Shown here one piece after another: positions 40,870 through 49,852 of a stretch of 64,000 bases of DNA; position 1 is the stretch's first letter, and every line of letters starts with the position of its first letter. Location: positions 1 through 64,000 of the forward strand of contig JBALWH010000003.1 in NCBI GenBank assembly GCA_036960175.1. Direction: 5' to 3'. This DNA comes from Motiliproteus sp036960175 (GTDB lineage Bacteria; Pseudomonadota; Gammaproteobacteria; Pseudomonadales; Balneatricaceae). A program made the position numbers and the translations under genes. The notes beneath the pieces were generated by a model, which did no database searches, was not told the origin of the DNA, and saw nothing but the letters and a program-made list of their open reading frames with translations.

Positions 40870-41201
40870 TGAACTTGTCCATCCACTCGGTGAGACATTC
40901 CTGACGCTGCCATTGTTAACTATTCAGTCCGGTATCGGTCCCAAGTATCAATGCTAAACAGCTGTTTTACAACACTGAATAGGTGGCGGTGCATTCCAGG
41001 ATTTAGCCCTAACAGGTTAACAGCAACGAGCAGAACTGAACCAGCAACAGTCTTATCTATCCGCGTTATTCCTTGTTCTGAAAGCTACCCATCAATTGAA
41101 GACCTATTCGGTTGCGACGAATCAACGCAAACCGGTAGAATCTGATCCTCTATCACGGATAGATACTCGAATTATACGCGGCTAATCATTGGAGACCGAA
41201 G
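40870..41201. other. Divergent control region between efflux operon and CDF transporter
   Basis: 332 bp between two divergent transport genes. No clear palindrome, RNA or small gene was seen. It presumably holds both promoters. Confidence 0.4.
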
Positions 41202-42296
41202 ATGGCGCATGGCTCAAGGAAGGCGGTGGTAACGGCCATCGTAGCAAACAGTATTGTCACCGTAATCAAGTTTGCTGCCGCTGCAGTAGGTGGCTCGGCA
41301 TCGATGATGAACGAAGCCGTTCACAGTTTAATGGATACCTTAAACCAAGGCTTCCTGCTCACCGGCCTAGTGGTGGCTGAACAACCGGCTGACCAACAGT
41401 ATGCCTTTGGCCATGGCCAAAAAAAGTATCTATGGAATCTCTGGAGCGCTATTGGACTGTTCTCCATCGGTTGCGGCCTAGGTTTGGCCCATAGCTGGCA
41501 TAGCCTGCATGATATGCATGCCGTCGAAGCAGTGGAAGAGACACTTATTTTAGGTTTTATTTCCGCTTTCTGGCTGAGCTTGGTGGTGCTCTTTATTGCC
41601 ACCTTGCTGGAAGGCTACTCTTTCGTTGTCGCCGCCAAAGAGTTCTGGCTACGGATGCGCGCGGAAGGCCTGTCGAATCCCTTTCGCTACCTGCTGCAAT
41701 CGGATGACCCGACTCTGGTAGCGGTGGTACTGGAAGATTCGGTAGCGATGATCGGACTAGTGATGGCCGCCTGCGGAATTATCCTGTCTGAAGTGACTGG
41801 CGATCCACTGTGGGATATTTTGTTCTCCGGTGCCATCGCCCTGATGCTGGGCTTTATAGCCTTTTATCTGGGCTACATGAATATGAGATATCTGGCGGAC
41901 ATGCGTGATAGTAAAGCGGAAAAGGCATTCGCTGCGCTAGCCGCCAGTCATACGGAAGTGGAAAGCTGCCATGATATCCGCTCCATCATCGTCGACGAGT
42001 CTTATACCCTGCTGGTAGCAGAAATTGAATTACGAGAAGAGGCGATAGTGAGCGGACTGCTGCAACAGATCAGCGAGAGAAAAGAAGCGCTGTTAAGTAC
42101 CGTTCCGGCATCAAGGGAGAGGGATCTAGCGCTGAATGAATACATCGATTCCAGAGCAGCCGTCGAGGCCACCCTGGCGCGAACGGAGCAGATTATCCAA
42201 GAGCTAGAAACAGAACTGCAACAGCAAGCACCGAATGTTCGCCATATCACCATCGAAGTGAAAGGAATCAGCGCTGCGGCGGCAATCGAGGCTTAG
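41202..42296 (+). CDS. Cation diffusion facilitator (CDF) family transporter
   Basis: A 364-residue protein with a six-helix CDF membrane domain. Helix 2 has the metal-site HSLMDTLNQGFLL with the His and Asp (HxxxD) of zinc/iron transporters. Later VVLEDSVAMIGLVMAACGI carries the second pair as an acidic-alanine variant (ED...), a form also seen in the Ydf-type branch, instead of the more usual HS-D. The C-terminal part (about 270-364) contains a long charged helical insertion (RKEALLSTVPASRERDLALN) before the end, which is longer than in the usual soluble domain. It exports zinc, cobalt or iron to the periplasm. ATG 41202 follows GGAGACCGAAG. Confidence 0.85.
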   Translation: MAHGSRKAVVTAIVANSIVTVIKFAAAAVGGSASMMNEAVHSLMDTLNQGFLLTGLVVAEQPADQQYAFGHGQKKYLWNLWSAIGLFSIGCGLGLAHSWHSLHDMHAVEAVEETLILGFISAFWLSLVVLFIATLLEGYSFVVAAKEFWLRMRAEGLSNPFRYLLQSDDPTLVAVVLEDSVAMIGLVMAACGIILSEVTGDPLWDILFSGAIALMLGFIAFYLGYMNMRYLADMRDSKAEKAFAALAASHTEVESCHDIRSIIVDESYTLLVAEIELREEAIVSGLLQQISERKEALLSTVPASRERDLALNEYIDSRAAVEATLARTEQIIQELETELQQQAPNVRHITIEVKGISAAAAIEA

Positions 42297-42340
42297 GGGA
42301 AACTACGTTTCTCAAAAAACGTCAATTATTGATTTGAATT

Positions 42341-42820
42341 CTACTGCAACCGGCTACGAATATTTTCCACCCGGTTGCGGTTAGCGTTCATATCGCTATG
42401 GCCGACACGAGATGCGGAACGGATATAATATTGATTTTCGCCCTCCGCCTTGCGCACCTCTAGGTCATCAACAAAACCAAATACCGATGAGGTAAAAGTG
42501 GCTGCCAGGTACTGTTCATCTGCCTGCAAGATAGTGCCGCCCATAGCAACAATAGCGGCTTGTATTCTTTGTATCTGGCTGTGGTCGTCTAAGGGTTTCA
42601 CTGTTAACATTTCAACACGATGAGCGCTATTCTCTGCCGCTTCACTGCTGATGCAGTTGGGTGTTGACGGGCAAGCTTGCAACCGTCCATCAACTAAACC
42701 TGGAGAGCTCCCTGCACGGGATACGTGGCCTTTATAGAAAAACAAACCTGCGACAACTATCAACAGTAGCAATATCAGTACAGCCGCAACCGCCGCCAAA
42801 ATCTTAATCCAACCCATCAA
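42341..42820 (-). CDS. DUF1499 family protein
   Basis: A 159-residue protein with an N-terminal membrane anchor (ILAAVAAVLILLLLIVVAGL) and a soluble DUF1499 domain: RLQACPSTPNCISSEA, with the typical CPxxPNCISS signature, then LDDHSQIQRIQAAIVAMGGT, LAATFTSSVFGFVDDLEVR, and the final IRSASRVGHSDMNANRNRVE. The family is of unknown function; it is found in bacteria and plants, often near stress or photosynthesis genes. The cysteines in CPSTPNC may coordinate a ligand. Length is normal. It lies on the minus strand, 53 bases after the end of the DUF1835 gene. Confidence 0.9.
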   Translation of the reverse strand: MMGWIKILAAVAAVLILLLLIVVAGLFFYKGHVSRAGSSPGLVDGRLQACPSTPNCISSEAAENSAHRVEMLTVKPLDDHSQIQRIQAAIVAMGGTILQADEQYLAATFTSSVFGFVDDLEVRKAEGENQYYIRSASRVGHSDMNANRNRVENIRSRLQ

Positions 42821-42873
42821 TAAACTTCCTCAATATTTCAATTAGTCGCTTTTAGCCGATGGCATCGGCTGCT

Positions 42874-44022
42874 TCAGAATACGCCTTGCTGCCCAAGACA
42901 AAAATCATTGCTTTGATCATCCCAATACCAACAAGCATCGGCATTGATATGAACACCTCCGCGCCACAAATCATAGCTATTATGATCACGCCAGTGGCCT
43001 TGTCTCTGCATCAGGTCAATTGCCCTGGATGTAAGTTGATATGCGGTGGACTCTCTTGGGTTTTTCGAATTCGGCACAGATTCCCGGGTTAACAATGGGT
43101 AATCCATGGTACACAGCAGATCGAGTTCCTTTTGCACCCACAAATCTCCCATAAAGGGAGCCTCTTCCAATTCTTGCAAACTCAGAAATATGCGTAAAAA
43201 GTTCATCGGTCCTTTGAGCAACCTCTGATAATTCTGTCCGGCACTGGCGCCCTCCGGCAAGCTCCCCTGGGAGTCCAAATCGATCAGTCGTTGTTTATGA
43301 ACCGGCAACTCTGCCAAAGGCTGGTGGACTGAACGCAACAACCACCACTGGGTCTTGGTCAAACCATGACGTTTGAACGGATATTCCTCCGCCAGTCGTT
43401 TTAACGCTCCTTGCATAAAGGCAAACCCCGGAACCTCTTGTTTAATGACACTAGCCAGCATCTCAGGAGTATCAGACGTTAACATCTGCCATAGTCCTGC
43501 GGCAGTCTGTCGTTGTTCTGCCTGAACAGGTTGCCGTAATGGATAGAGCCCCTGTAACTGCTCAAGGTTCAAATCACCCAAACCATGAAAATGCGGAACC
43601 TCGGTATGCTGATCAATACAGATTAGATACACAGGCGGCAGATCCGGGCATTGACCAAGAGCGTTAAGAATTTCAATCAGCTGCAGCTGGTCATAGAGGT
43701 CATGCTCGAACCACAAGGTTATCTGGTCGAATTCAGCCAACCTGTCAAACACCTGCTTTCGCTGCTGAAAATCTTGCCGCACCGAGTCGTAACTTAGTTC
43801 TGTATCAGGTTCAGTGGCCGTCACCGCTTGCCACAAAAACTGCGCTCGCAGGGCTGCATACTGATCAAAGGGCAGATCCTTTACCGGTCCATCGTGGAGC
43901 AAATCCCGCCAACAGAGTATCTCACCCTTGATAGTTTCGATGGCTTTTAGCATTTCACCGGTGCAATCACCGTTAGTGATATGGAGGTCTCTGGCATCAT
44001 TGCTCGATTGTGTATCGCTCAT
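42874..44022 (-). CDS. DUF1835 domain protein
   Basis: A 382-residue protein beginning with the DUF1835 domain: LHITNGDCTGEMLKAIETIK, then GEILCWRDLLHDGPVKDLPF, and DQITLWFEHDLYDQLQLIEI. The C-terminal half is a helical region (GLTKTQWWLLRSVHQPLAEL, EEAPFMGDLWVQKELDLLCT) of the kind seen in DUF3658. Family members are widespread and uncharacterised. Some are found in RNA- or DNA-processing clusters, but nothing here indicates a pathway. It is oriented with the LysR gene upstream (44045) on the same strand, with a 22-base gap, so they may be transcribed together. Confidence 0.85.
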   Translation of the reverse strand: MSDTQSSNDARDLHITNGDCTGEMLKAIETIKGEILCWRDLLHDGPVKDLPFDQYAALRAQFLWQAVTATEPDTELSYDSVRQDFQQRKQVFDRLAEFDQITLWFEHDLYDQLQLIEILNALGQCPDLPPVYLICIDQHTEVPHFHGLGDLNLEQLQGLYPLRQPVQAEQRQTAAGLWQMLTSDTPEMLASVIKQEVPGFAFMQGALKRLAEEYPFKRHGLTKTQWWLLRSVHQPLAELPVHKQRLIDLDSQGSLPEGASAGQNYQRLLKGPMNFLRIFLSLQELEEAPFMGDLWVQKELDLLCTMDYPLLTRESVPNSKNPRESTAYQLTSRAIDLMQRQGHWRDHNSYDLWRGGVHINADACWYWDDQSNDFCLGQQGVF

Positions 44023-44044
44023 CTATTCTTCCCTGTGAATTCTT

Positions 44045-44917
44045 TTAGAGGCAAAGCTCTAACCAGCGTTCGATACCGGCACTGCGGTACTTGTGACGAT
44101 TAATAATCAGATACAGATTACGATAGAAATCCCGTCCTGAAACTTCGAGAGGCACTAATGAACCCTGTTTAAACGCTTCGGCTAACGCAATACGGGACAG
44201 GCAACCAATGCCAAACCCAGCTTCCACCGAGCGTTTGATTGCCCCAGTATTCTCCAGCTCCAACAATACATTCAGATTCGACAGCAAGCCATGCATAGCA
44301 CGATCAAAGGTCTGACGCGTGCCTGAACCCTGTTCCCTAAGTATCCAGGTAGCGCCCTGCAGATCGGTGTCACTGATTGATTTTTTCTTAGCTAGAGGGT
44401 GCTCGGGGGCACAGAATACCACCAGCTCATCCTGCCGCCAGGGCATGATCTCCAGTTCAGAATGCTGAATTTCACCCTCAATCAACCCCACGTCCAGATC
44501 GAAGTTAACCACCCGCGCGGCAATCGCCGTGGTATTAGCCACTTCGAGGTTTAACTTGGCACCAGGATTAGCGTTCATATACTCCACCATCAAACCGACT
44601 ACCAAGTAGTTACCGATGGTCAGGGTCGCACCTATCTTCAACTGGCCCACTGACTGGTGACGTTGCAGGTCTAATTCCAGCGCCTGGGCGCGCTCCAGCA
44701 AAGCCTCGGCTCGAGGCCTCAGTAAACGACCTAATTCGTTGATCTTCAGCCGTTTGCCAATGCGATCAAACAAGCGGATATCATATTGCCGTTCCAGATC
44801 TGATAGAGCACCACTGGCGGCAGACTGAGACATCGAAAGGCTTTCAGCGGCACGGCTAATATTGTCGAAATGAGCCACGGCGAGAAACACTTCGAGCTGA
44901 CGAAGACTGTATTTCAT
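44045..44917 (-). CDS. LysR-type regulator divergent from fpr (FinR-like)
   Basis: A 290-residue LysR regulator. The N-terminal helix-turn-helix (LRQLEVFLAVAHFDNISRAA, LSMSQSAASGALSDLE, LFDRIGKRLKINELG) is followed by the effector domain (LKIGATLTIGNYLVVGLMVE, WILREQGSGTRQTFD). GSGTRQTF is typical of the CysB/CysL-like branch. Its divergent placement next to a ferredoxin-NADP reductase gene is the same as for FinR of Pseudomonas, which controls fprA under superoxide or redox stress and sulfur supply. That parallel supports a redox-linked role here, by context rather than by a diagnostic residue. Confidence 0.85.
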   Translation of the reverse strand: MKYSLRQLEVFLAVAHFDNISRAAESLSMSQSAASGALSDLERQYDIRLFDRIGKRLKINELGRLLRPRAEALLERAQALELDLQRHQSVGQLKIGATLTIGNYLVVGLMVEYMNANPGAKLNLEVANTTAIAARVVNFDLDVGLIEGEIQHSELEIMPWRQDELVVFCAPEHPLAKKKSISDTDLQGATWILREQGSGTRQTFDRAMHGLLSNLNVLLELENTGAIKRSVEAGFGIGCLSRIALAEAFKQGSLVPLEVSGRDFYRNLYLIINRHKYRSAGIERWLELCL

Positions 44918-44931
44918 TATCTGTATTTCCG

Positions 44932-44941
44932 ATATGCATAT
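44932..44941. promoter_or_regulatory. Palindrome in the LysR/fpr divergent promoter
   Basis: ATATGCATAT within CGATATGCATATTCG, 15 bases upstream of the LysR start and about 105 before fpr. A short palindrome in the correct place for autoregulation, but only weakly supported. Confidence 0.3.
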
Positions 44942-45046
44942 TCGTTATTACCCATTTTACCGATAACCAGAAGTAAAATAATATTCATTTATCGACAGAC
45001 TGTTGCTATTTTTAGAACTTTATGGAATATACGAAGGTAATAAGAC

Positions 45047-45820
45047 ATGTCCACCATTGGTAACGAAACCGTGCTCAGCGTCCATCACTGGAACGACACA
45101 CTATTCAGCTTCACCACCAGCCGAGATCCCGGTTTTCGGTTTAAGAATGGGCATTTCACCATGATCGGTATTGAGCACGAAGGCCGCCCATTGATGCGCG
45201 CCTACAGCATTGCCAGCGCCAACTATGAAGAACAGCTGGAATTTTTCAGTATCAAGGTAGCCGATGGTCCACTGACCTCGAAGCTGCAAAAGATACAGGT
45301 GGGCGACCAGATTCTGATCAGCCGCAAACCCACAGGCACACTGATCAATGATAACTTGCTGCCTGGGCGTCACTTGTATCTGCTCAGCACCGGTACCGGC
45401 CTGGCACCTTTTATGAGTATCATCAAAGATCCGGAGATCTACGAACAGTACGATAAGGTTATTCTCACCCATGGGGTGCGAGAGGTCTCTGATCTGGCCT
45501 ACTCCGATCTGATTCGTGATCATCTGCCAACTAACGAATACTTTGGCGATATGGTGGCTGACAAGTTGCTTTACTATCCCACAGTAACCCGCGAAGAGTT
45601 CCGCAACCAAGGCCGACTGACGGACCTGATGCGCAGCGGCAAACTGGCCCAAGACCTGGGTTTACCTGATTTAAATCCTGAAAATGATCGTTTTATGATC
45701 TGCGGCGGTCCCAGTATGCTGAAAGAAAGCTGCGAAATTCTGGACCAAATGGGCTTTGTCGAAGCCCGCCAAGGTGATCTTGGCCACTACGTCATTGAAC
45801 GTGCTTTTGTTGAACGCTGA
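45047..45820 (+). CDS. fpr: Ferredoxin-NADP(+) reductase
   Basis: A 257-residue flavoenzyme of the bacterial FPR type. The FAD domain shows GHFTMIGIEHEGRPLMRAYS with the FAD-binding RAYS motif, followed by LSTGTGLAPFMSIIKDPEIY as the nicotinamide-binding GTGxxP motif, and MICGGPSMLKE. It ends in VERAFVER, whose aromatic residue close to the end packs on FAD in this class. It passes electrons between NADPH and ferredoxin or flavodoxin, supporting iron-sulfur enzymes and oxidative-stress defence. It is divergent from a FinR-like LysR gene. A strong terminator at 45859-45885 closes the transcript. GAAGGTAATAAGAC precedes ATG 45047. Confidence 0.93.
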   Translation: MSTIGNETVLSVHHWNDTLFSFTTSRDPGFRFKNGHFTMIGIEHEGRPLMRAYSIASANYEEQLEFFSIKVADGPLTSKLQKIQVGDQILISRKPTGTLINDNLLPGRHLYLLSTGTGLAPFMSIIKDPEIYEQYDKVILTHGVREVSDLAYSDLIRDHLPTNEYFGDMVADKLLYYPTVTREEFRNQGRLTDLMRSGKLAQDLGLPDLNPENDRFMICGGPSMLKESCEILDQMGFVEARQGDLGHYVIERAFVER

Positions 45821-45858
45821 AATACCTCTCTCCCGTCCTTCTCAGCGTTGATACTCTT

Positions 45859-45885
45859 CCCGGTGGTTTCGGCCACCGGGTTTTT
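45859..45885 (+). terminator. Intrinsic terminator after fpr
   Basis: CCCGGTGG-TTTCGG-CCACCGGG (45859-45880) followed by TTTTT. A strong rho-independent terminator 38 bases after the fpr stop. Confidence 0.9.
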
Positions 45886-46004
45886 ATATCCTTACCATTC
45901 ATATGCTTATATTAGCCAACGGCTAAAACACCTCCTATGGTATTAGAACCATCTAATTTTTTGGTTCTGAAGTGCCATGGCCGACTCCCACCGATATCTT
46001 TAGC

Positions 46005-46018
46005 ATGATAAAAATCAA
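46005..46018. promoter_or_regulatory. FNR/DNR-like box upstream of the nosR-like gene
   Basis: ATGATAAAAATCAA matches TTGAT-N4-ATCAA at all but the first base. It lies 64 to 77 bases before ATG 46082, a normal distance for an FNR-family activator. Confidence 0.55.
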
Positions 46019-46081
46019 TTCCGCACTGGCTATAACAAAAATTTCAGCGGATCTGTTAGTCAGGATGCTAGGGCAAAACCA

Positions 46082-48238
46082 ATGGACAATGTCTTTTCCA
46101 ATTCCTCAGCGAGGAAGTTCGTGTCCTTGCTTGCCTATCTACTACTCACTTTGGTGCTGGTCTTTCCTACCTCCGCACAGAGCGCACCGCCCTATCAAGA
46201 GTTGATTGAAGAGTTATTCCCCAAGGCCACCCGTATTGATGAGCAACTGCAAGACTTCCCCGTCATACCGGTTTATCAGCTTAGTGAACTGATTGGTTAT
46301 GCCTACCAATCCAACGATCTCAATGATCTGCCTGGTTTTTCTGGCAAGCCCATCAAGCTACTGATTGGCCTTGACACCAAAGGCCGCTTTACCGATATAC
46401 GCGTGCTGGAGCACCACGAACCGGTATTCCTGCACGGCCTTGGACAAAAGCCTCTGTTCGATTTTATCGCTCAATACCAAGGACGCTCCCTCACCGAACA
46501 TCTGGTTATCGATAGTAATAAAACTAACGACCCTGAGGGTAACGGCCCGGTCTACATTGATGGTGTCACCAAGGCCACAGTGTCCGTGATCATTATGAAC
46601 GACACCATTTTGTCCACGGCCCTTCAGGTCGCACGAAAAAAACTGGAAGGCTTTGCCCAGCAAGCCGCTGCCCGCCCCCGCATGAACGTCTACCAACCAC
46701 TGAACTGGCAGCAGCTGGTGGACCAGGGGTATATCCAACACTGGCGGCTGGATGCTGAAACAGTGGGAAATGAGCTGGGCCAGACCCTGGACAGCTACCT
46801 TGAATTAGACGCAGAAAACCAACCTGACTCTGCCTTTTCTGACATTTATTATGCCTATCTCAACGCCCCGACGATTGGCCGTAATCTACTTGGCGAACAG
46901 GGATTCGAGCGTCTATTGAACAGCCTTAAAACCGGCGAGCAGGCGTTTATGGTGATGTCACAGGGGCTCTACCCTCATGTCCCTAAGGATTTTAAGCCGG
47001 GCACCGTACCCGGTCGAATCGCCCTGGAACAAAACAAGCTGTCTGTCGAATTACGTGATTTGAACACTTTAGGGGAAGAAATATCCATTATTGCCGAAGG
47101 CACCCCGAAACTTGCCAATGCACACCTGTTCCGAGTTAAAGGCCATGCTGGGTTCGACCCCGGTTCTGAAGCATCGTTGAAGCTCAACATTGATCTTAAA
47201 AGAAACCATCTGATACGCGATATGGCCGAATTCAGCTCCTCTTATCAATTGCCGGGAAAGCTATTCGAAATTGTCGATATCGAGGAAGAAGAGAAAGCTC
47301 CATTGTGGCTGATGCTCTGGCAAGATCGCATCCCCCAGATCGTTATTGTCTTGCTCTCGCTGATGGTGCTGACCTATGCGTTTATCTATCAGCACCAGCT
47401 GAGCCAAAAGAAATGGTTCCATGCATTCCGCTGGGGCTATCTATGGTTCACCCTGCTGTTCCTTGGCTACTATGCCCAAGGACAACTTAGTGTCGTCAAT
47501 ATCTACACCCTTTTTCTATCCCTCTACGAAGGCTTCAATATCCAGGTTTTTCTGCTTGACCCGGTTATTTTCATCCTCTGGATTTATACCTTTATTAGTC
47601 TGTTCCTCTGGGGCCGGGGACTATTCTGCGGCTGGCTTTGCCCCTTCGGCGCGATGCAGGAGATGGTTTCATGGCTAGCGAAAAAACTGAACTTACGGCA
47701 GTGGAAAATCCCTGAATTCTGGCACCGTCGTCTTATTTTGCTGAAATACCCCATATTGCTAGCCCTGCTAGGGCTGTCGTTTTATTCCTTAACGCTAGCC
47801 GAACAGCTTGCCGAAGTGGAACCCTTTAAAACCAGCATCACTCTCGTGTTCGTGCGCTCTTGGCCCTTCGTGCTTTATGCCATTGCCTTGCTGGTGGTTG
47901 GACTTTTTGTTCACAAATTCTTCTGTCGCTATCTATGTCCTCTGGGTGCAGGACTGGCGATATTAGGCCGGTTGCGTTTGTTCAATTGGTTGTCACGGAT
48001 AGAACAATGTGGCTCGCCCTGTCAGCTATGTAAACGCCGCTGTGAAATCAACGCCATCAAGCAAGATGGCAGCATAGACTATGATGAATGCATTCAATGT
48101 CTGGAATGCATTGTTATCCTCAATGACGAAGATCAGTGCGTAGTCTCCCTGCAACAACAAAAACAATTACGTAAACAGCAGCAGTCTGCGGCAGAGGCGA
48201 TTCCCGTCACGATGTTGCCAGCAGCTGAATCAACCTAA
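46082..48238 (+). CDS. NosR/NirI-like membrane flavoprotein with iron-sulfur clusters (orphan)
   Basis: A 718-residue protein with the NosR layout. A signal peptide (about residues 15-34) is followed by a large periplasmic part of about 370 residues, including an FMN-binding-like region, then a membrane domain of about six helices from residue 410. Two CxxxCP motifs in the membrane part (FCGWLCPFGAMQE and FCRYLCPLGAG) and two C-terminal 4Fe-4S-type sets (CGSPCQLCKRRCEI; DECIQCLECIVI) are all present. NosR transfers electrons to nitrous oxide reductase NosZ. No nosZ, nosD, nosF or nosY occurs here, so this paralogue may feed another periplasmic reductase. An FNR/DNR-like box precedes it and a 193-residue secreted protein follows 27 bases later. 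Confidence 0.85.
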   Translation: MDNVFSNSSARKFVSLLAYLLLTLVLVFPTSAQSAPPYQELIEELFPKATRIDEQLQDFPVIPVYQLSELIGYAYQSNDLNDLPGFSGKPIKLLIGLDTKGRFTDIRVLEHHEPVFLHGLGQKPLFDFIAQYQGRSLTEHLVIDSNKTNDPEGNGPVYIDGVTKATVSVIIMNDTILSTALQVARKKLEGFAQQAAARPRMNVYQPLNWQQLVDQGYIQHWRLDAETVGNELGQTLDSYLELDAENQPDSAFSDIYYAYLNAPTIGRNLLGEQGFERLLNSLKTGEQAFMVMSQGLYPHVPKDFKPGTVPGRIALEQNKLSVELRDLNTLGEEISIIAEGTPKLANAHLFRVKGHAGFDPGSEASLKLNIDLKRNHLIRDMAEFSSSYQLPGKLFEIVDIEEEEKAPLWLMLWQDRIPQIVIVLLSLMVLTYAFIYQHQLSQKKWFHAFRWGYLWFTLLFLGYYAQGQLSVVNIYTLFLSLYEGFNIQVFLLDPVIFILWIYTFISLFLWGRGLFCGWLCPFGAMQEMVSWLAKKLNLRQWKIPEFWHRRLILLKYPILLALLGLSFYSLTLAEQLAEVEPFKTSITLVFVRSWPFVLYAIALLVVGLFVHKFFCRYLCPLGAGLAILGRLRLFNWLSRIEQCGSPCQLCKRRCEINAIKQDGSIDYDECIQCLECIVILNDEDQCVVSLQQQKQLRKQQQSAAEAIPVTMLPAAEST

Positions 48239-48265
48239 ACTGCTATCGACTCAGGAGACTTAACG

Positions 48266-48847
48266 ATGACAGGCTCCACTCTTCGATTTTCCGCCATGGC
48301 GATAAGCTGTCTACTCAGCTTTTTTATCCTCGTGGAAGGATTCGCGGCTAGCGACATCCTTTCAGGTAAGCGCGACATCATCCTGCTGGATAAGAAAGGG
48401 GAGGCTATTACTATCGGCCAAATCCTCTTTTCTCCACTTCCCAATTCTAAGCTGGCCGATTTTGAAGTGCATCTGGATCACCACAAATTTACCGATCACT
48501 TCCTGTCCATGAAAGAGATGAAGTGTCTGGAAGGCCCGGAACTATGGTGTCGAATCCCCTACCCTTACGCTAATTCACGCCAAGTATCGGTGAACGATCT
48601 GCGCTGGCTGGAACATGACCTGCTGTTCTTGTTCAAACGAAATAAAGAATTCGGCGCCAATTTCTGGAACGGCATCTATTACCGCTTGCAGATCACTGAC
48701 CAGGGCATTGATGGCGAGGCCAACGCTGTCGATCTGAATTTCCTGGCGTCCCCGCCTGATGATCTCACCACACCACCTATTGGTGAAGGCGAGCTGGATG
48801 AAAGTGATAATGACAAGCGCTGGTTACCGGTACTGCAGATTCGTTGA
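48266..48847 (+). CDS. Secreted hypothetical protein, partner of the nosR-like gene
   Basis: A 193-residue protein with a signal peptide (LRFSAMAISCLLSFFILVEG, cleaved near FAASD). The mature part has LLDKKGEAITIGQILFSPLP, DFEVHLDHHKFTDHFLSMKE, CLEGPELWCRIPYPY and RWLEHDLLFLFKRNKEFGAN, with two cysteines that could pair. I recognise no domain. The gene begins 27 bases after the nosR-like stop on the same strand, with AGGAGACTTAACG before ATG 48266, so the two are an operon. A periplasmic partner of the NosR-like protein is the natural guess; the histidine-rich LDHHKFTDH might bind metal or haem, which is untested. Confidence 0.65.
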   Translation: MTGSTLRFSAMAISCLLSFFILVEGFAASDILSGKRDIILLDKKGEAITIGQILFSPLPNSKLADFEVHLDHHKFTDHFLSMKEMKCLEGPELWCRIPYPYANSRQVSVNDLRWLEHDLLFLFKRNKEFGANFWNGIYYRLQITDQGIDGEANAVDLNFLASPPDDLTTPPIGEGELDESDNDKRWLPVLQIR

Positions 48848-48954
48848 TCATTCTGCCAAGCTAGCATTGCTTCAGATCAACAGCAGTCCACATCAAACTT
48901 GTGAGCACAGCAACGGCGTCTATTCTTTGATAATAAATCCAAGGATAGATAGCG

Positions 48955-49362
48955 GTGATTACGATGAATCAGAGTTCTGCCAAAAAACAGTTACTATTGC
49001 TCGACGACGAGCCCAATGTGCTCAAATCTTTGGTCCGTTTGCTATCCAAGGATAACTACGAAATTCATACTTTTAGCCGGCCTTTTGATGCCATCGAAAT
49101 GCTTAAATGCACCGATATTGGCGTCATTATTGTGGATCAATGTATGCCGCAAATGGAGGGTACCGAGTTTCTGCAACAGGCCCGTAAGATTCGCCCAGAA
49201 GCGATCAACATAATGCTGACCGGATACGATACGCCAGAAAATCAGGCTTCGGCGGATAATGAAAAAGAAGTGTTCTGTTATCTAAGCAAACCCTGGAATG
49301 ACCAAACACTGAGAAAGACAGTCATCGAGGCATTCGACCACTATGCGAAACAGCAGAAATAG
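48955..49362 (+). CDS. Single-domain response regulator
   Basis: A 135-residue receiver domain with no output domain. The acidic pocket is in LLLLDDEPNVLKSLVRLLS, the phosphorylation site is the aspartate in VIIVDQCMPQMEG, the conserved threonine is in IMLTGYDT, and the lysine is in CYLSKPWND. The start may be GTG 48955, nine bases after AAGGA, or ATG 48964. A CheY- or RpfG-type receiver alone can act in a phosphorelay or bind a target enzyme. The TGYDTPENQ and LSKPWNDQTLRKTV pattern is common in receivers fused to HD-GYP or GAF domains. No cognate kinase is adjacent. Confidence 0.85.
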   Translation: MITMNQSSAKKQLLLLDDEPNVLKSLVRLLSKDNYEIHTFSRPFDAIEMLKCTDIGVIIVDQCMPQMEGTEFLQQARKIRPEAINIMLTGYDTPENQASADNEKEVFCYLSKPWNDQTLRKTVIEAFDHYAKQQK

Positions 49363-49409
49363 ACAACACCCCCGCTTTTAGCTGAAGATAAGAGTAAATT
49401 AGTGATCTG

Positions 49410-49742
49410 TTAACGACAAAAATAGTCGGTAATAATGCCGCTTTCTTCCTGCACGACAAAAGCGTCCATACAGCCGTCAGCTCCCTTACTTTCATAAACA
49501 TAAGCAGAGTTAACCATCTCATTCTTCGGAGGCAGTACTAACATTGAGGAAGGTTGGCCACAAGCTCTAATCAGTTCGATAGTGCTCTTGCCGATCCAGG
49601 CTTCGCGCATCGACAGTTGCCTTTGCTTGCGCTCATCATGGACTGAGGTCGATGAATTGGAGTCTAGTGTCTGGGCGCTGCAGCCAAACACGCTTAAAAG
49701 CGCTACAACTATCGCAATCCGAGTACAAATAATGGGGCGCAT
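49410..49742 (-). CDS. Hypothetical lipoprotein
   Basis: A 110-residue protein with a lipoprotein signal (RIAIVVALLSVFGCSAQ), the lipidated cysteine being at about residue 21. The mature part includes WIGKSTIELIRACGQPSSML and then SAYVYESKGADGCMDAFVV, with three further cysteines (RACG, DGCM and a C-terminal YFCR). The GKSTIELIRACGQPS segment recalls the small SmpA/OmlA-like or BamE-like lipoproteins, where a K-x2-EL-x2-LG-P type motif occurs, but this is a loose likeness. It lies on the minus strand after the response regulator with convergent orientation. Confidence 0.6.
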   Translation of the reverse strand: MRPIICTRIAIVVALLSVFGCSAQTLDSNSSTSVHDERKQRQLSMREAWIGKSTIELIRACGQPSSMLVLPPKNEMVNSAYVYESKGADGCMDAFVVQEESGIITDYFCR

Positions 49743-49852
49743 ACTAGCGATTCTCTCTCTATCATCCTTGTTTAGACCAGCTAATATGAGAGTAAGCTAA
49801 TATCTTGTCATTTTCTAGGTCAGGACTAAAAATAAAGCCCGCCTTTTAGAGC

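Noticed and set aside
42840..42870. CGCTTTTAGCCGATGGCATCGG as a fourth copy of the dispersed repeat
   Set aside because: Only a few bases agree with copies A to C and the order of blocks differs.
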